From: Desulfobacula toluolica Tol2
Lineage (GTDB): Bacteria; Desulfobacterota; Desulfobacteria; Desulfobacterales; Desulfobacteraceae
Assembly (NCBI RefSeq): GCF_000307105.1
Contig: NC_018645.1
Span: 4,412,001-4,476,000, forward strand
DNA: 64,000 bases
Direction of reading: 5' to 3'
The position numbers and the translations under genes are program-made. Shown piece by piece: positions 9,503 to 17,583 of this stretch (position 1 is the first letter of the stretch; every line of letters starts with the position of its first letter). The notes beneath the pieces are model-generated. The model made no database searches. It had not been told where the DNA came from and saw nothing but the letters and a program-made list of their open reading frames with translations.

Positions 9503-10593
9503 CCACCCCCGCGATTGTCAAACTCAGAAAAGAACTGCGCTTCAACTCTCCGGTGTTCCGGCATGCTTTAAGGTCCGCCTTTGCCGTGACCCTCGCCATT
9601 GCCGCTTCCCATATTCTGAACCTGCACCACGGCATCTGGCTGCCCATCAGCGTTCTGGTGATCATGCGGCCTTCCCTGGGCGGAACCCTTCGCATCGGAT
9701 GGAACCGATTGCTTGGAACCGTTATAGGGGCCTCCATCGGCATCGGCATGCTCCTATCCCTTGGTGAGCATCACGGCATTTTGATCCCCCTGATCCTGGC
9801 GGCTCTGTTCCTTACCTTGTTTTTAAAAGTCTACAATTACACCGCGTATATCACGGCCCTCACCACCATGGTGGTGCTGGCCCTGGGCCTCATCATGCCC
9901 ATGGGCTGGAAACTTGGAATGGTAAGGATTCTGGACACCTTCCTGGGCGTCGGAATCGGTGTGGGATGTGCCTTTCTTCTGTGGCCCACCCGGGCCAGAA
10001 AATCCATCCGTCGGGAAACAAAAAAAACCCTATGTGCCCTGGAAAAGCATTTTTCCCTCCTGGCAGATCACTATCTTTCGGGACAAACCGGTAACGACAG
10101 CGTCATCCCCTCCCGCATCAAGGTCAATGAGCAACTTGCCGAATGCCGGGAATCCTTCAGGGAAGCCGCCGCAGAACCTGGACTCAGCAGCGCCCAGCGC
10201 CAGGAACTGTCCCGTCTTTTAAGAACCTTTTCACGCATCGCAGACCTTCTCTCCGCCCTGTACACGGTGATCACCCGGGCCAAGGGAAAGCCCCTGCCCG
10301 AAATCAAAAAGTATACCGCAACCCTGCTTAAAGAAACCCGGGAACTGTTTAGCTGGATGGTGAGCTATGCCGGAAGCCCTGAAACCTGCGGGGATAAACC
10401 GGACCACCGATCCGCAATTCACCGGTTTTTGATCATGGGGAGCCGGTTGAGAAGCATAGGCACCTTTGACAAGGTTCCTCTCCAAAGGCGAAATAACATC
10501 TCTGCCCTGGTCTGGAATATACGGACAATCGGGGCGGAACTGGACCTGGCCCATGAACGGATTACGGCCCTTCGAAAAGGCCGGAAAAATTAA
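9499..10593 (+). CDS. half-size FUSC-family inner-membrane protein (second of a pair)
   Basis: This 364-residue protein overlaps the preceding FUSC gene by ATGA, so translation is probably coupled. It opens with a basic segment, then helices that include FRHALRSAFAVTLAIAASH and LPISVLVIMRPSLGGTLRIGWNRLLGT; the latter matches the conserved R-P-x-x-x-x-T/G-T region of FUSC_2 proteins. The C-terminal half is soluble and helical. A short, rearranged stretch at 14992-15040 resembles two separate parts of this gene at the nucleotide level and may be the remnant of a paralogue. Confidence 0.77.
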   Translation: MTTPAIVKLRKELRFNSPVFRHALRSAFAVTLAIAASHILNLHHGIWLPISVLVIMRPSLGGTLRIGWNRLLGTVIGASIGIGMLLSLGEHHGILIPLILAALFLTLFLKVYNYTAYITALTTMVVLALGLIMPMGWKLGMVRILDTFLGVGIGVGCAFLLWPTRARKSIRRETKKTLCALEKHFSLLADHYLSGQTGNDSVIPSRIKVNEQLAECRESFREAAAEPGLSSAQRQELSRLLRTFSRIADLLSALYTVITRAKGKPLPEIKKYTATLLKETRELFSWMVSYAGSPETCGDKPDHRSAIHRFLIMGSRLRSIGTFDKVPLQRRNNISALVWNIRTIGAELDLAHERITALRKGRKN

Positions 10594-10642
10594 ATTTAGA
10601 AAGAAAAGCTGCTGCGCTAAACATTCGGAAAACAGTTAAATC

Positions 10643-10675
10643 TTCCCTTTCCGCCGGCAGGCAGCGAAAAGGGAA
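10643..10675. terminator. inverted repeat between convergent FUSC and FKBP genes
   Basis: A 12-bp stem (10643-10654 with 10664-10675, one mismatch) encloses a 9-nt loop between two convergent genes. There is no strong T run on either side, so termination is inferred from position and symmetry. Confidence 0.5.
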
Positions 10676-10693
10676 CAAAATTATGATTTAATT

Positions 10694-11239
10694 TTATTTG
10701 CAGCAGCCTGAATCACAGCCACAATTGGAATCAGAACCGCCATCGGAATCGGAACCACAGCCTGAATCACAGCCACACCCGGAACCGCAGCCATGGAAAT
10801 CGGGTTCAAGCCCTGTTTCAACAATGGTAATATCAAACTCAAGGGTTTTGCCGGCCAGGAAATGGTTGATATCCATTTTGACCGATTCTTCCCCAATTTC
10901 GGCAACAATCGCAGGAACAGGCTGTCCCTGGGGATCTTGAAGTTCAAGCTGTAAGCCTTTCTCCAAGGGAATTTCTTCAGGAAAATGCATTTTGGGGATG
11001 TCCACATAATGCTCTTCATTTCTAAGGCCGTAACCATCTTCCGGTTTAATCACCACAGTCTTTTTTTCACCGACTTTCATACCGATAACCGCCTGGTCAA
11101 ATCCCTTGATCAGCATGCCTGAGCCAACTGTGAACTTTAAAGGAGTTTGTCCTTGCGATGAATCAAATACTTTGCCGGTTTGAAATTTACCCGTATAGTC
11201 AACCGATATGGTATCCCCCGATTTTACTGTGTCTGTCAT
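10694..11239 (-). CDS. FKBP-type peptidyl-prolyl isomerase (SlyD-like) with Cys/Gly/Asp metal tail
   Basis: The 181-residue protein begins with an FKBP fold: the TVKSGDTISVDYTGKF strand, then GQTPLKFTVGSGMLIKGFDQA and VIGMKVGEKKTVVIKPEDGYG. An insert-in-flap chaperone segment (about residues 70-130) follows, as in SlyD. The last ~30 residues form a low-complexity tail with eight cysteines among Gly, Ser and Asp, comparable in position to the His/Cys-rich nickel-binding tail of SlyD. In a CODH-containing genome a nickel or other metal delivery role is a reasonable inference, though the tail is nearly His-free, unlike E. coli SlyD. An AAGGA site precedes the ATG. Confidence 0.87.
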   Translation of the reverse strand: MTDTVKSGDTISVDYTGKFQTGKVFDSSQGQTPLKFTVGSGMLIKGFDQAVIGMKVGEKKTVVIKPEDGYGLRNEEHYVDIPKMHFPEEIPLEKGLQLELQDPQGQPVPAIVAEIGEESVKMDINHFLAGKTLEFDITIVETGLEPDFHGCGSGCGCDSGCGSDSDGGSDSNCGCDSGCCK

Positions 11240-11412
11240 TTTTCAATCCTTCAGGGGAATCTCCCCTTTTTTAAGGTCTTTGGTTTTAAACTCAAAGCCC
11301 TATAAGATAATATAAAACTTGCATCTGTCCACCTTATTATTATATTTTCGGCTATAATTTAAAAAAACGGTTATGTATCCATCAAACAAAAACCTTTGCA
11401 AAAGGAGTCATT

Positions 11413-11574
11413 ATGGAGCTGATTAAAATTATTATTGCGGTTATTCTTCCGCCACTGGGCGTGTTTTTACAGGTCGGCATCGGCAAGCATTTCTGGCTTA
11501 ATATCATTTTAACTATTTTAGGTTACCTCCCTGGTATCGTCCATGCGATATGGGTTATTGCAAAAAACAAATAA
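11413..11574 (+). CDS. YqaE/Pmp3-family small membrane protein
   Basis: A 53-residue protein read from an ATG with AAAGGAG at 11400-11406. It consists of two hydrophobic helices around a short loop, IIIAVILPPLGVFLQVG and LNIILTILGYLPGIVHAIW, which is the full pattern of the YqaE/Pmp3 proteolipid family (usual length 50-55). Relatives in yeast and plants affect membrane potential and salt tolerance; bacterial function is not settled. It stands alone between the divergent FKBP gene and a downstream hairpin. Confidence 0.9.
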   Translation: MELIKIIIAVILPPLGVFLQVGIGKHFWLNIILTILGYLPGIVHAIWVIAKNK

Positions 11575-11593
11575 CACCCTGAATTCCCAACAA

Positions 11594-11623
11594 CTCCGGG
11601 CCATAATAATGCAAGGCCCGGAG
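11594..11623 (+). terminator. GC-rich hairpin after the YqaE gene
   Basis: CTCCGGGCC (11594-11602) pairs perfectly with GGCCCGGAG (11615-11623) over a 12-nt AT-rich loop, 20 bp after the stop codon. The T tract downstream is weak, so it may be a terminator or an mRNA-stabilising 3' hairpin. Confidence 0.5.
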
Positions 11624-11847
11624 CCGTCACATCCTGTTTATTTTGATTCCATACATCTTAAATATTAAGACCATTATCATGGACTTCAATCTTTTATATG
11701 CCAAGACTAAAAGAAAATAAATATATAATTTTGTTTGCCTTGACTAACAAATATTCGGTCTTAATTTATCAAACATATAGTAAACACCACACGGGGAATA
11801 AACTTCCCTTTATATATAAGCGAAACTCAAAAAAAGAGGATACTGAA

Positions 11848-12039
11848 ATGAAAAATATGCCATCAAGAGACATCACCGGAAAATGCAAAGAAGGTGAATG
11901 CAGAAATTTAGTCAGGGAAGGCGAAGAAAAACGCCAGAAAGAACTTAAAGCCTATGCCTACAGTGGAGGATCAACCAAAAGTGTTCCATGGGCAAAATCC
12001 AGAAATGAAGCACCAGGATTTTATGGCGGCCATGTATGA
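11848..12039 (+). CDS. 63-residue hypothetical protein, hydrophilic
   Basis: An upstream in-frame extension to 11698 exists, but the ATG at 11848 has AAGAGGA 7 nt before it and is the better start. The protein is hydrophilic, has two cysteines in GKCKEGECRNLV, a charged helix REGEEKRQKELKAYAY, and a Gly/Ser/Trp-containing C-terminus ending FYGGHV. No known domain is recognised. A strong terminator follows 57 bp later. The clean ribosome site, the terminator and the composition support a real small gene. Confidence 0.6.
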   Translation: MKNMPSRDITGKCKEGECRNLVREGEEKRQKELKAYAYSGGSTKSVPWAKSRNEAPGFYGGHV

Positions 12040-12096
12040 TTTATAACCGCTGAAAAACAAACAAAGACCATCTAATTTTCCTCACAAAAAAGCCTT

Positions 12097-12133
12097 AAAG
12101 CAGCCCTGGAATTAAGGGCTGCTTTTTATTTTT
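12097..12133 (+). terminator. rho-independent terminator
   Basis: AAAGCAGCCCT (12097-12107) pairs perfectly with AGGGCTGCTTT (12115-12125) over a 7-nt loop, then TTATTTTT. It ends the 63-residue gene and may also serve the convergent chemoreceptor gene. A related terminator with the same trailing ACACGCTGT occurs at 15050. Confidence 0.88.
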
Positions 12134-12152
12134 ACACGCTGTCGGGACTTCA

Positions 12153-14078
12153 TCATGCCTGATACACAGTCACTTCTTTTTCAATAGAAGCTAAAAGATT
12201 TTTTTCAACTCCATTGCCAATCCTTTCTCCTGTTTGCTCATGCCTTGAAGAGACAAGTGAAATACCAGCCTTTTCATTATCCATTACTCCCAATTTCGTA
12301 ATATCAGTTGCCATTTTATCAGTTGCTATTTCATTATTTTCGCCAACCAAGACAATCAAATCAGTTACAGCAACTTTCATCTGCTCTGCCTGGGCATTCA
12401 TCTTTTCAGCGGATAAGGCAGATTCTTCAGCATTTGCAGCATTTTGCCGGGTTACCTGATTCAAAACGGCAACTGTCTTATTAATCTGATCAATTCCCTG
12501 GGTCTGTTCCTTAGAAGCAGCAGCAATCTCACCCAGAAGTTCTCCTACCTTAAAGACACTTATCGCCACATCAGCAAAAGCATCATTGGTTGTATTAACG
12601 AGTTCCGATCCATCTCTTACTTTTTTGACTGTGCCTTGAATCAAATCGGCTGTACCTTTAGCAGCTTCCGCAGAGCGCATGGCAAGATTTCTGACCTCAT
12701 CTGCAACCACTGCAAATCCAGCTCCTGCCTCACCCGCTCTTGCAGCTTCAACCGCTGCATTAAGGGCAAGAAGATTGGTCTGAAATGCGATTTCATCAAT
12801 GGTTTTTATAATTTTTTGTATCTTTTCACTTGCAGTTGAAATTTCTTCCATGGATGTCGTCACCTCTCTCATGGAATCATTGGCCTTTCCAATAACAAGA
12901 GTTGCTTCTTTCATAAGGGTATCTGCCTGGTTGGCGTTATTTGCATTTTGTCTGGTCATGGAAGACATTTCTTCAAGCGAGGAAGATGTCTGGTCCAGTG
13001 ATGAAGCCTGCTCGTTAGCGTCATCAGCAAGAGATAAGCTTGCTGATGATAATTGACCGGCAGCTGCTGCCACCTGGTTCGATCCTGTAGAAAAACCGGT
13101 AATGCTGCGATTAAGGGGCTTTGTAATTGAACGGAGGATACACACACCTGCGATTACTAAAGCCAAAACAATGGAAAAGACAGCAATAACATTCATCCAA
13201 AACAGACTGTGATCAATATGAATCAACTCCTTTTCAGCATAAGACACAATTTCTTCTATGGCCGCCTGTACCTGGTTACGGATAATGTTAAGATCGTTCT
13301 CAATGGCAATTTTATTGTTCCAAAATGTACGAATTTTTTCTACCTGTTCCGGAAGAAATTCGATAGTTGCAACGGTTTGTTTGCCATAATTAAGGAGATC
13401 ACTGTCTTTAATAAATTTACTGACAAGGGCGATATCTTTTTTATCTTTTTGGATCTCTGCAAAAATCTCTTTTAAACGACCGAGAAACGCTTTTTCATCC
13501 TGATGAAGAAAAAAATCCTGATTCATACTGAAAAGCAGTTGCTGCACCCAAAACATCGTGTCCTTTGCTATTTCAGCAAAATTTTTCAAATTTTCATCAA
13601 TCTCTTCCACATTAATCATTGCCAGCCCGATCTCAGCATCTATTTCTTTCATGGTTGCAATGGTCTGCTCATTGAGTTGAAAAACACGTTCATCCAACTT
13701 GTCAATTTCGCTATCAAAAGAACTAACAACTTGAAAAAGATTTTTAAAACAATCATGATATTTTTTGATGAGCTTGCTTAAACCAAGAATTTCTTCTCCC
13801 TTACCCTTGATTTCATGAGTTTGCAAAACGCTAATAGATTTATCAATTTGTTTGATATATTTGTTAAGTTTATCGGCAGTTTCTTTTTCATGCTGATTTA
13901 AAAAATTTTTTTCTTCGACGATTGCGCCCATGAGCGAACTGTTTATTTCTCCGAGTCTACGAACACTCGTATTAAAACGATTAGACTTCTCAGCCAACAC
14001 ACGAGTGATACCGAACTGAAATCCTATCATAACAATGCCGAGAATGATCAATGCCGCAATTTTTGTCGATATTTTCAT
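12153..14078 (-). CDS. methyl-accepting chemotaxis protein with long helical sensor domain
   Basis: The 641-residue receptor has TM1 at about residues 7-27 and TM2 at about 293-316, enclosing a ~265-residue periplasmic region that is strongly helical and could be a helical bimodular (HBM-like) sensor. A HAMP-like start ([10 protein letters not shown]) follows TM2. The signalling hairpin tip spans residues 429-463 ([20 protein letters not shown], then [13 protein letters not shown]), and methylation helices rich in Glu/Gln flank it. It should control CheA activity. The C-terminus (VTVYQA) lacks the NWETF-type CheR tether. Upstream on the same strand is a solo Cache-domain protein (14265-14768), which could deliver a ligand signal to it. 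Confidence 0.92.
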   Translation of the reverse strand: MKISTKIAALIILGIVMIGFQFGITRVLAEKSNRFNTSVRRLGEINSSLMGAIVEEKNFLNQHEKETADKLNKYIKQIDKSISVLQTHEIKGKGEEILGLSKLIKKYHDCFKNLFQVVSSFDSEIDKLDERVFQLNEQTIATMKEIDAEIGLAMINVEEIDENLKNFAEIAKDTMFWVQQLLFSMNQDFFLHQDEKAFLGRLKEIFAEIQKDKKDIALVSKFIKDSDLLNYGKQTVATIEFLPEQVEKIRTFWNNKIAIENDLNIIRNQVQAAIEEIVSYAEKELIHIDHSLFWMNVIAVFSIVLALVIAGVCILRSITKPLNRSITGFSTGSNQVAAAAGQLSSASLSLADDANEQASSLDQTSSSLEEMSSMTRQNANNANQADTLMKEATLVIGKANDSMREVTTSMEEISTASEKIQKIIKTIDEIAFQTNLLALNAAVEAARAGEAGAGFAVVADEVRNLAMRSAEAAKGTADLIQGTVKKVRDGSELVNTTNDAFADVAISVFKVGELLGEIAAASKEQTQGIDQINKTVAVLNQVTRQNAANAEESALSAEKMNAQAEQMKVAVTDLIVLVGENNEIATDKMATDITKLGVMDNEKAGISLVSSRHEQTGERIGNGVEKNLLASIEKEVTVYQA

Positions 14079-14264
14079 AGTGGTTTCCTTTAAATACTCA
14101 ACAGACTGCTACAAAATAAAAAATCTGATTGATTTGTTCATAACATATAAGAACATTGCTATTACAACATGATGTAGACCAAATGGAGAATTTTTTAATT
14201 TTTGTAACAGCCTGTAAAAAAATATTATTTAGTAAAGACCCTCCTTTTTTTACAAGTATAATAT

Positions 14265-14768
14265 TTATTGTATCAACTGATTGAGTTCATCAATCGTTGC
14301 CGCATCATTATAAATTCCTGCAGCTACCTGGTAAGGAGAATTCGGCACCTGTAAAACATAAGTAATTTTCCTGGATGGCGTTTTTTCCCCTACTTTTGGC
14401 CACATATAATCAACCCATCCACCATTGGGCCTGTTGGCAACATCACAAAATTCTGCAAAAAAATATTTTCCATTCGTATCTTTTATATTCATGAGCTGCA
14501 TTCCGCATAATTTCGGTTTAATAGGATGAGCTGCATCAGTCCCTTTTTCGGCATGGATTACCCAAACATAGGTATCTTTCCAAACCCAACGTCCGTTTCT
14601 ATCCATAAACTCAGCCAACCCATTGTCGCCGGTTTTGTTGAGAAATGCAGCTGCATCTTTCACCTTTGCGACAACTTCTTCAGAGGTTGCGTTATCAGTT
14701 GCAAAAACACAGGGTGCCATGACAGCGGTTAAAAAAATTGCAATCAACAAATTAATAACACTTTTCAT
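14265..14768 (-). CDS. secreted single Cache-domain protein
   Basis: Starting at the ATG at 14768 (GGGAGG lies about 7 nt upstream, inside the longer open frame that begins at 14783) gives 167 residues. A signal peptide (MKSVINLLIAIFLTAVMAPCVFA) precedes a domain with AAAFLNKTGDNGLAEFMDR, DTYVWVIHAEKG and YVLQVPNSPYQVAAGIYND, the pattern of small-molecule-binding Cache_2 domains, but with no kinase, cyclase or receptor domain attached. It sits 186 bp upstream of the chemoreceptor gene on the same strand. The likely role is a periplasmic ligand-binding partner for that receptor, which is an inference from position. Confidence 0.8.
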   Translation of the reverse strand: MKSVINLLIAIFLTAVMAPCVFATDNATSEEVVAKVKDAAAFLNKTGDNGLAEFMDRNGRWVWKDTYVWVIHAEKGTDAAHPIKPKLCGMQLMNIKDTNGKYFFAEFCDVANRPNGGWVDYMWPKVGEKTPSRKITYVLQVPNSPYQVAAGIYNDAATIDELNQLIQ

Positions 14769-14991
14769 CTTTACGCCTCCCAATCTTTAAAATTAAAATA
14801 TTTCTTAAAAATTATTCATACTTCTGCAATCTATAAAATAGAAAACTATGTTATATAATATCTATGAGTCAAGTCTTTATTTTATAATAATAATTTCATT
14901 ATAAGCAAAACTTCTAAGCTAAAAGTATACCAAGATCACTTATTAAACTATAAGTAATTCATATTTAATAACAATATGAACACACCACCTT

Positions 14992-15040
14992 CATCGCAGA
15001 CCTCCTCTCCTCCCTGGCCTGGAATATCAGGGCCATAGAG
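14992..15040 (+). pseudogene. probable short remnant of a FUSC-type gene
   Basis: Within an otherwise AT-rich 345-bp gap lies a GC-richer stretch. Bases 14992-15016 match FUSC gene positions 10236-10260 at about 23 of 25 sites. The bases that follow (around CTGGCCTGGAATAT) match FUSC positions 10507-10520. In translation it reads IADLLSSLAWNIRAIEA, joining FUSC segments IADLLSAL and ALVWNIRTIGA that are about 80 codons apart in the intact gene. It looks like a piece of a lost paralogue carrying an internal deletion. The match is short and could be coincidental. Confidence 0.4.
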
Positions 15041-15049
15041 GCAAAGCCG

Positions 15050-15090
15050 AAAGCGGCACTGGATAGAATCCAGGGCCGCTTTTGTTTTTA
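15050..15090 (+). terminator. rho-independent terminator (plus strand, orphan)
   Basis: AAAGCGGC (15050-15057) pairs with GCCGCTTT (15075-15082), with an inner CTGG/CCAG stem and a 7-nt loop, followed by TTGTTTTT. It points along the plus strand although both neighbouring genes are on the minus strand, so it probably belonged to the decayed gene just upstream. Its tail ACACGCTGT matches that of the terminator at 12097. Confidence 0.65.
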
Positions 15091-15113
15091 ACACGCTGTA
15101 AGGATATTTTTTT

Positions 15114-16691
15114 TTAAAAGGATATCTTGTCGCCGGGTTTGGGAATAAACGTATCATATCCTTTTTGTTCAAGGTGCTTTGCAAATGCAGCACTTTGAGA
15201 TTCTTCCCCGTGAACGATTCCGATTTTTTTTATTCTAAGATTTGACTGGGTGATGATTTTTTCAAGTTCGTTCTTATCTCCATGGGCACTGAATCCGCCT
15301 ATTTTTTCAACCTTTGCCAGCAGCGGATAGCTTTTACCCAGTATCTTTAATTCAGGGGGTTCAGTGTTTTCCCCTGACTGAATATTGTCAAAACCCAGTT
15401 CCTGAATCCGTCTGCCCAGAGTATTCTCAGCCATGTATCCCACAAGCAGAATTGTATTTTTAGGATTATGAATCTTATACCGAAGATGGTGCAATATTCT
15501 GCCGGCTTCACACATGCCCGAAGCAGAAATAACAACATGGGAGGAGGTATCCTGTGTCAGGCGCATGGACTCTTCAACGGTCTGAACAAACCGGATTTTA
15601 TCAAAAAGGAACGGATTTTTCCCTTTTTCAAGAAAGGTTTTATGGGTTTCCTTATCATAGCTTTCCGGGTGTTCACCAAATACCTTTGTAATATTGGATG
15701 CAAGTGGACTGTCAACATATACAGGATGTCTTGGAACCTCTCCTTTGTCGTAAAGTTCATGAAGAATATAAATCAATTCCTGGGTTCTGCCGAAGGCAAA
15801 AGAAGGAATAATCACAGAACCGCCTCTTTCAAAGGTGTCGTTCAGGACTTTTTTAAGCCTTTTTCCCAGATCTTCCACCGGTTGATGCAGCCTGTCTCCA
15901 TAGGTACTTTCCGTAATGAACAGATCAATGTCGCGGTCTTCTTCATCAAACACCAATGTAGGGTCTTTTAATATCGGTTTTCCAAACCGGCCCACGTCCC
16001 CTGTATACAGAATCCGGGTGGTCTTACCATTGTTTTTGACGGTTACAACTGAAAAAGCAGACCCCAGGATATGACCGGCCACATAGAACTTTACCGTGGT
16101 ATCTGCACCAATGGTCACCGGATAATTAAAAGGATACCCATCAATAAAGCTAAGAGACTGCCTTGCCTGCTCCATGGTATAAAGAGGGGTAATAATATCC
16201 AGTCCATGCTGTTTTTGAAGATCATTAATAGCTTCATTGTTGAGTTCATATGCATTTTTTTTCAACATTTTTTTGATGTTGTTTTTTTCTTTGTTGGACA
16301 CCTTTTGTTTTATATTGTTATTTTCCAGTTGATATAAAAAAGATCTGATAGACTTGTAATTCAGATACTGAGCATCCGATTCCTGTATATGACCGCTGTC
16401 CATCAGCATATAATCCAATGCATCTGCCGTGGGCCGGGTGGTCACTATCCGGCCCGCAAAATCCTTACTGGTCAGAACCGGGATGCGTCCCGAGTGATCA
16501 ATATGTGCATGGGATAGAATCATGTTGGTAATCTTGGTTCTATCAATGGAAAATATTTTATTTTTTTCTTTGCTTTCTTTTCGTCTTCCCTGGAACATAC
16601 CACAATCAAACAGTATCCGGTCCGTACCCGTATCCAGAAGGTGCATTGATCCTGTTACCTCACCTGCCGCGCCATAGAATGTCACATCCAT
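15114..16691 (-). CDS. MBL-fold beta-CASP ribonuclease/exonuclease-like protein
   Basis: The ATG at 16691 (MDVTFYGAAGEVTGSMHLL) has GAGG 7 nt upstream; a longer frame to 16772 has no such site. The 525-residue protein carries the metallo-beta-lactamase motifs DCGMFQG and LSHAHIDHSGRIP, the LITESTYGDR motif and the beta-CASP features SFAFGRTQEL, SASGMCEAGRILHHL and FSAHGDKNEL. The last part is the RMMBL domain. This is the YSH1/CPSF73-like family found in bacteria and archaea, acting on RNA. Gene order gives no link to a specific RNA target. Confidence 0.9.
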   Translation of the reverse strand: MDVTFYGAAGEVTGSMHLLDTGTDRILFDCGMFQGRRKESKEKNKIFSIDRTKITNMILSHAHIDHSGRIPVLTSKDFAGRIVTTRPTADALDYMLMDSGHIQESDAQYLNYKSIRSFLYQLENNNIKQKVSNKEKNNIKKMLKKNAYELNNEAINDLQKQHGLDIITPLYTMEQARQSLSFIDGYPFNYPVTIGADTTVKFYVAGHILGSAFSVVTVKNNGKTTRILYTGDVGRFGKPILKDPTLVFDEEDRDIDLFITESTYGDRLHQPVEDLGKRLKKVLNDTFERGGSVIIPSFAFGRTQELIYILHELYDKGEVPRHPVYVDSPLASNITKVFGEHPESYDKETHKTFLEKGKNPFLFDKIRFVQTVEESMRLTQDTSSHVVISASGMCEAGRILHHLRYKIHNPKNTILLVGYMAENTLGRRIQELGFDNIQSGENTEPPELKILGKSYPLLAKVEKIGGFSAHGDKNELEKIITQSNLRIKKIGIVHGEESQSAAFAKHLEQKGYDTFIPKPGDKISF

Positions 16692-16802
16692 AAATACCTC
16701 AATCGCTGTTGTCGGATTAATAAGGATCACAAATTTTATAACTTGAACAAAATAGCTTGTATTTTTGCTCAACTTAATTTTATTTGTGATCCTAAAATCT
16801 TT

Positions 16803-17558
16803 TTATTTGTTAAAAACTTTTTTCAAAAGTTCAGTTGTCCGCTTTGCCGGATTTTGCCGTATGGCTGCCTCTTCTTTTGCCATATAATAAAATATGCCGT
16901 CCATTCCCTTTTCAACCACATGATCGGTCAGGTTGGCTTTTATATCCGGTACAAACGGAAGGGATTTGTATTCTTTCATCATATTGTCATAAGCCTTTAC
17001 CGCTCCCACTTCAGACAGGCTGGTATCAATCACGGGCTTCATTTCATCGGCCAGCTGCGGAGACATTTTTCCCTTAAAATACTGGGTGGCGGCATCGTCA
17101 GGGCCATTGTAAATCTCGTTCACATCCTGAAGGGTCATCATGGAAATGGCATCCACGAACAATTGTTTCGCCCTTGGCGTTGCAACCTCTGCCGCCCGGT
17201 TCAACTTTAATTCAAGATCCTCAAACAAAGAGGACATGCCGACCTTGCCCAGCATGAATTTCACCTTATCAAGGCTTGCAGGCAAAGGAATGTGAATGTT
17301 TGCATCATTGTTAAATCCGTCTGTTGCACCCAATTGACTCACAACATTTTGAGAACCAACCTTAAGAGCTTCTTTGAGGCCTGAACCGATCTCTTCAACC
17401 GTCAGCGCACTTATTTTATCGCTCCCCCCAAATGACTTTAACAGTTCACTGCCTTTATCCAGCCAGGAATTACCGGCAAAGGACTGCACACAAACCATCA
17501 GAGTAACAATGACAGCCGCCTGCATAATCCATATAAATTTATTGCTCAGATATCTCAT
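16803..17558 (-). CDS. DUF4197 family exported protein
   Basis: The second ATG of the frame (17558) is preferred because GGAG precedes it by 6 nt; the first ATG at 17570 overlaps that site. The 251-residue product begins with a signal peptide ending near VQSFAGNSW and continues with GLKEALKVGSQNVVSQLG and IPLPASLDKVKFMLGKVG, the core of DUF4197. It ends with a helical FYYMAKEEAAIRQNPAKRTTELL, also family-typical. Function is unknown; family members are periplasmic or lipoprotein-like. It follows the AsmA-like gene by about 25 bp on the same strand and may share its transcript. Confidence 0.85.
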   Translation of the reverse strand: MRYLSNKFIWIMQAAVIVTLMVCVQSFAGNSWLDKGSELLKSFGGSDKISALTVEEIGSGLKEALKVGSQNVVSQLGATDGFNNDANIHIPLPASLDKVKFMLGKVGMSSLFEDLELKLNRAAEVATPRAKQLFVDAISMMTLQDVNEIYNGPDDAATQYFKGKMSPQLADEMKPVIDTSLSEVGAVKAYDNMMKEYKSLPFVPDIKANLTDHVVEKGMDGIFYYMAKEEAAIRQNPAKRTTELLKKVFNK

Positions 17559-17583
17559 TTTTTTCTCCATTATTAACGGGTTG

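Noticed and set aside
11698-11847. N-terminal extension of the 63-residue protein to 11698
   Set aside because: The extension has no ribosome site and an AT-rich, non-protein-like composition, while the ATG at 11848 has AAGAGGA at proper spacing.
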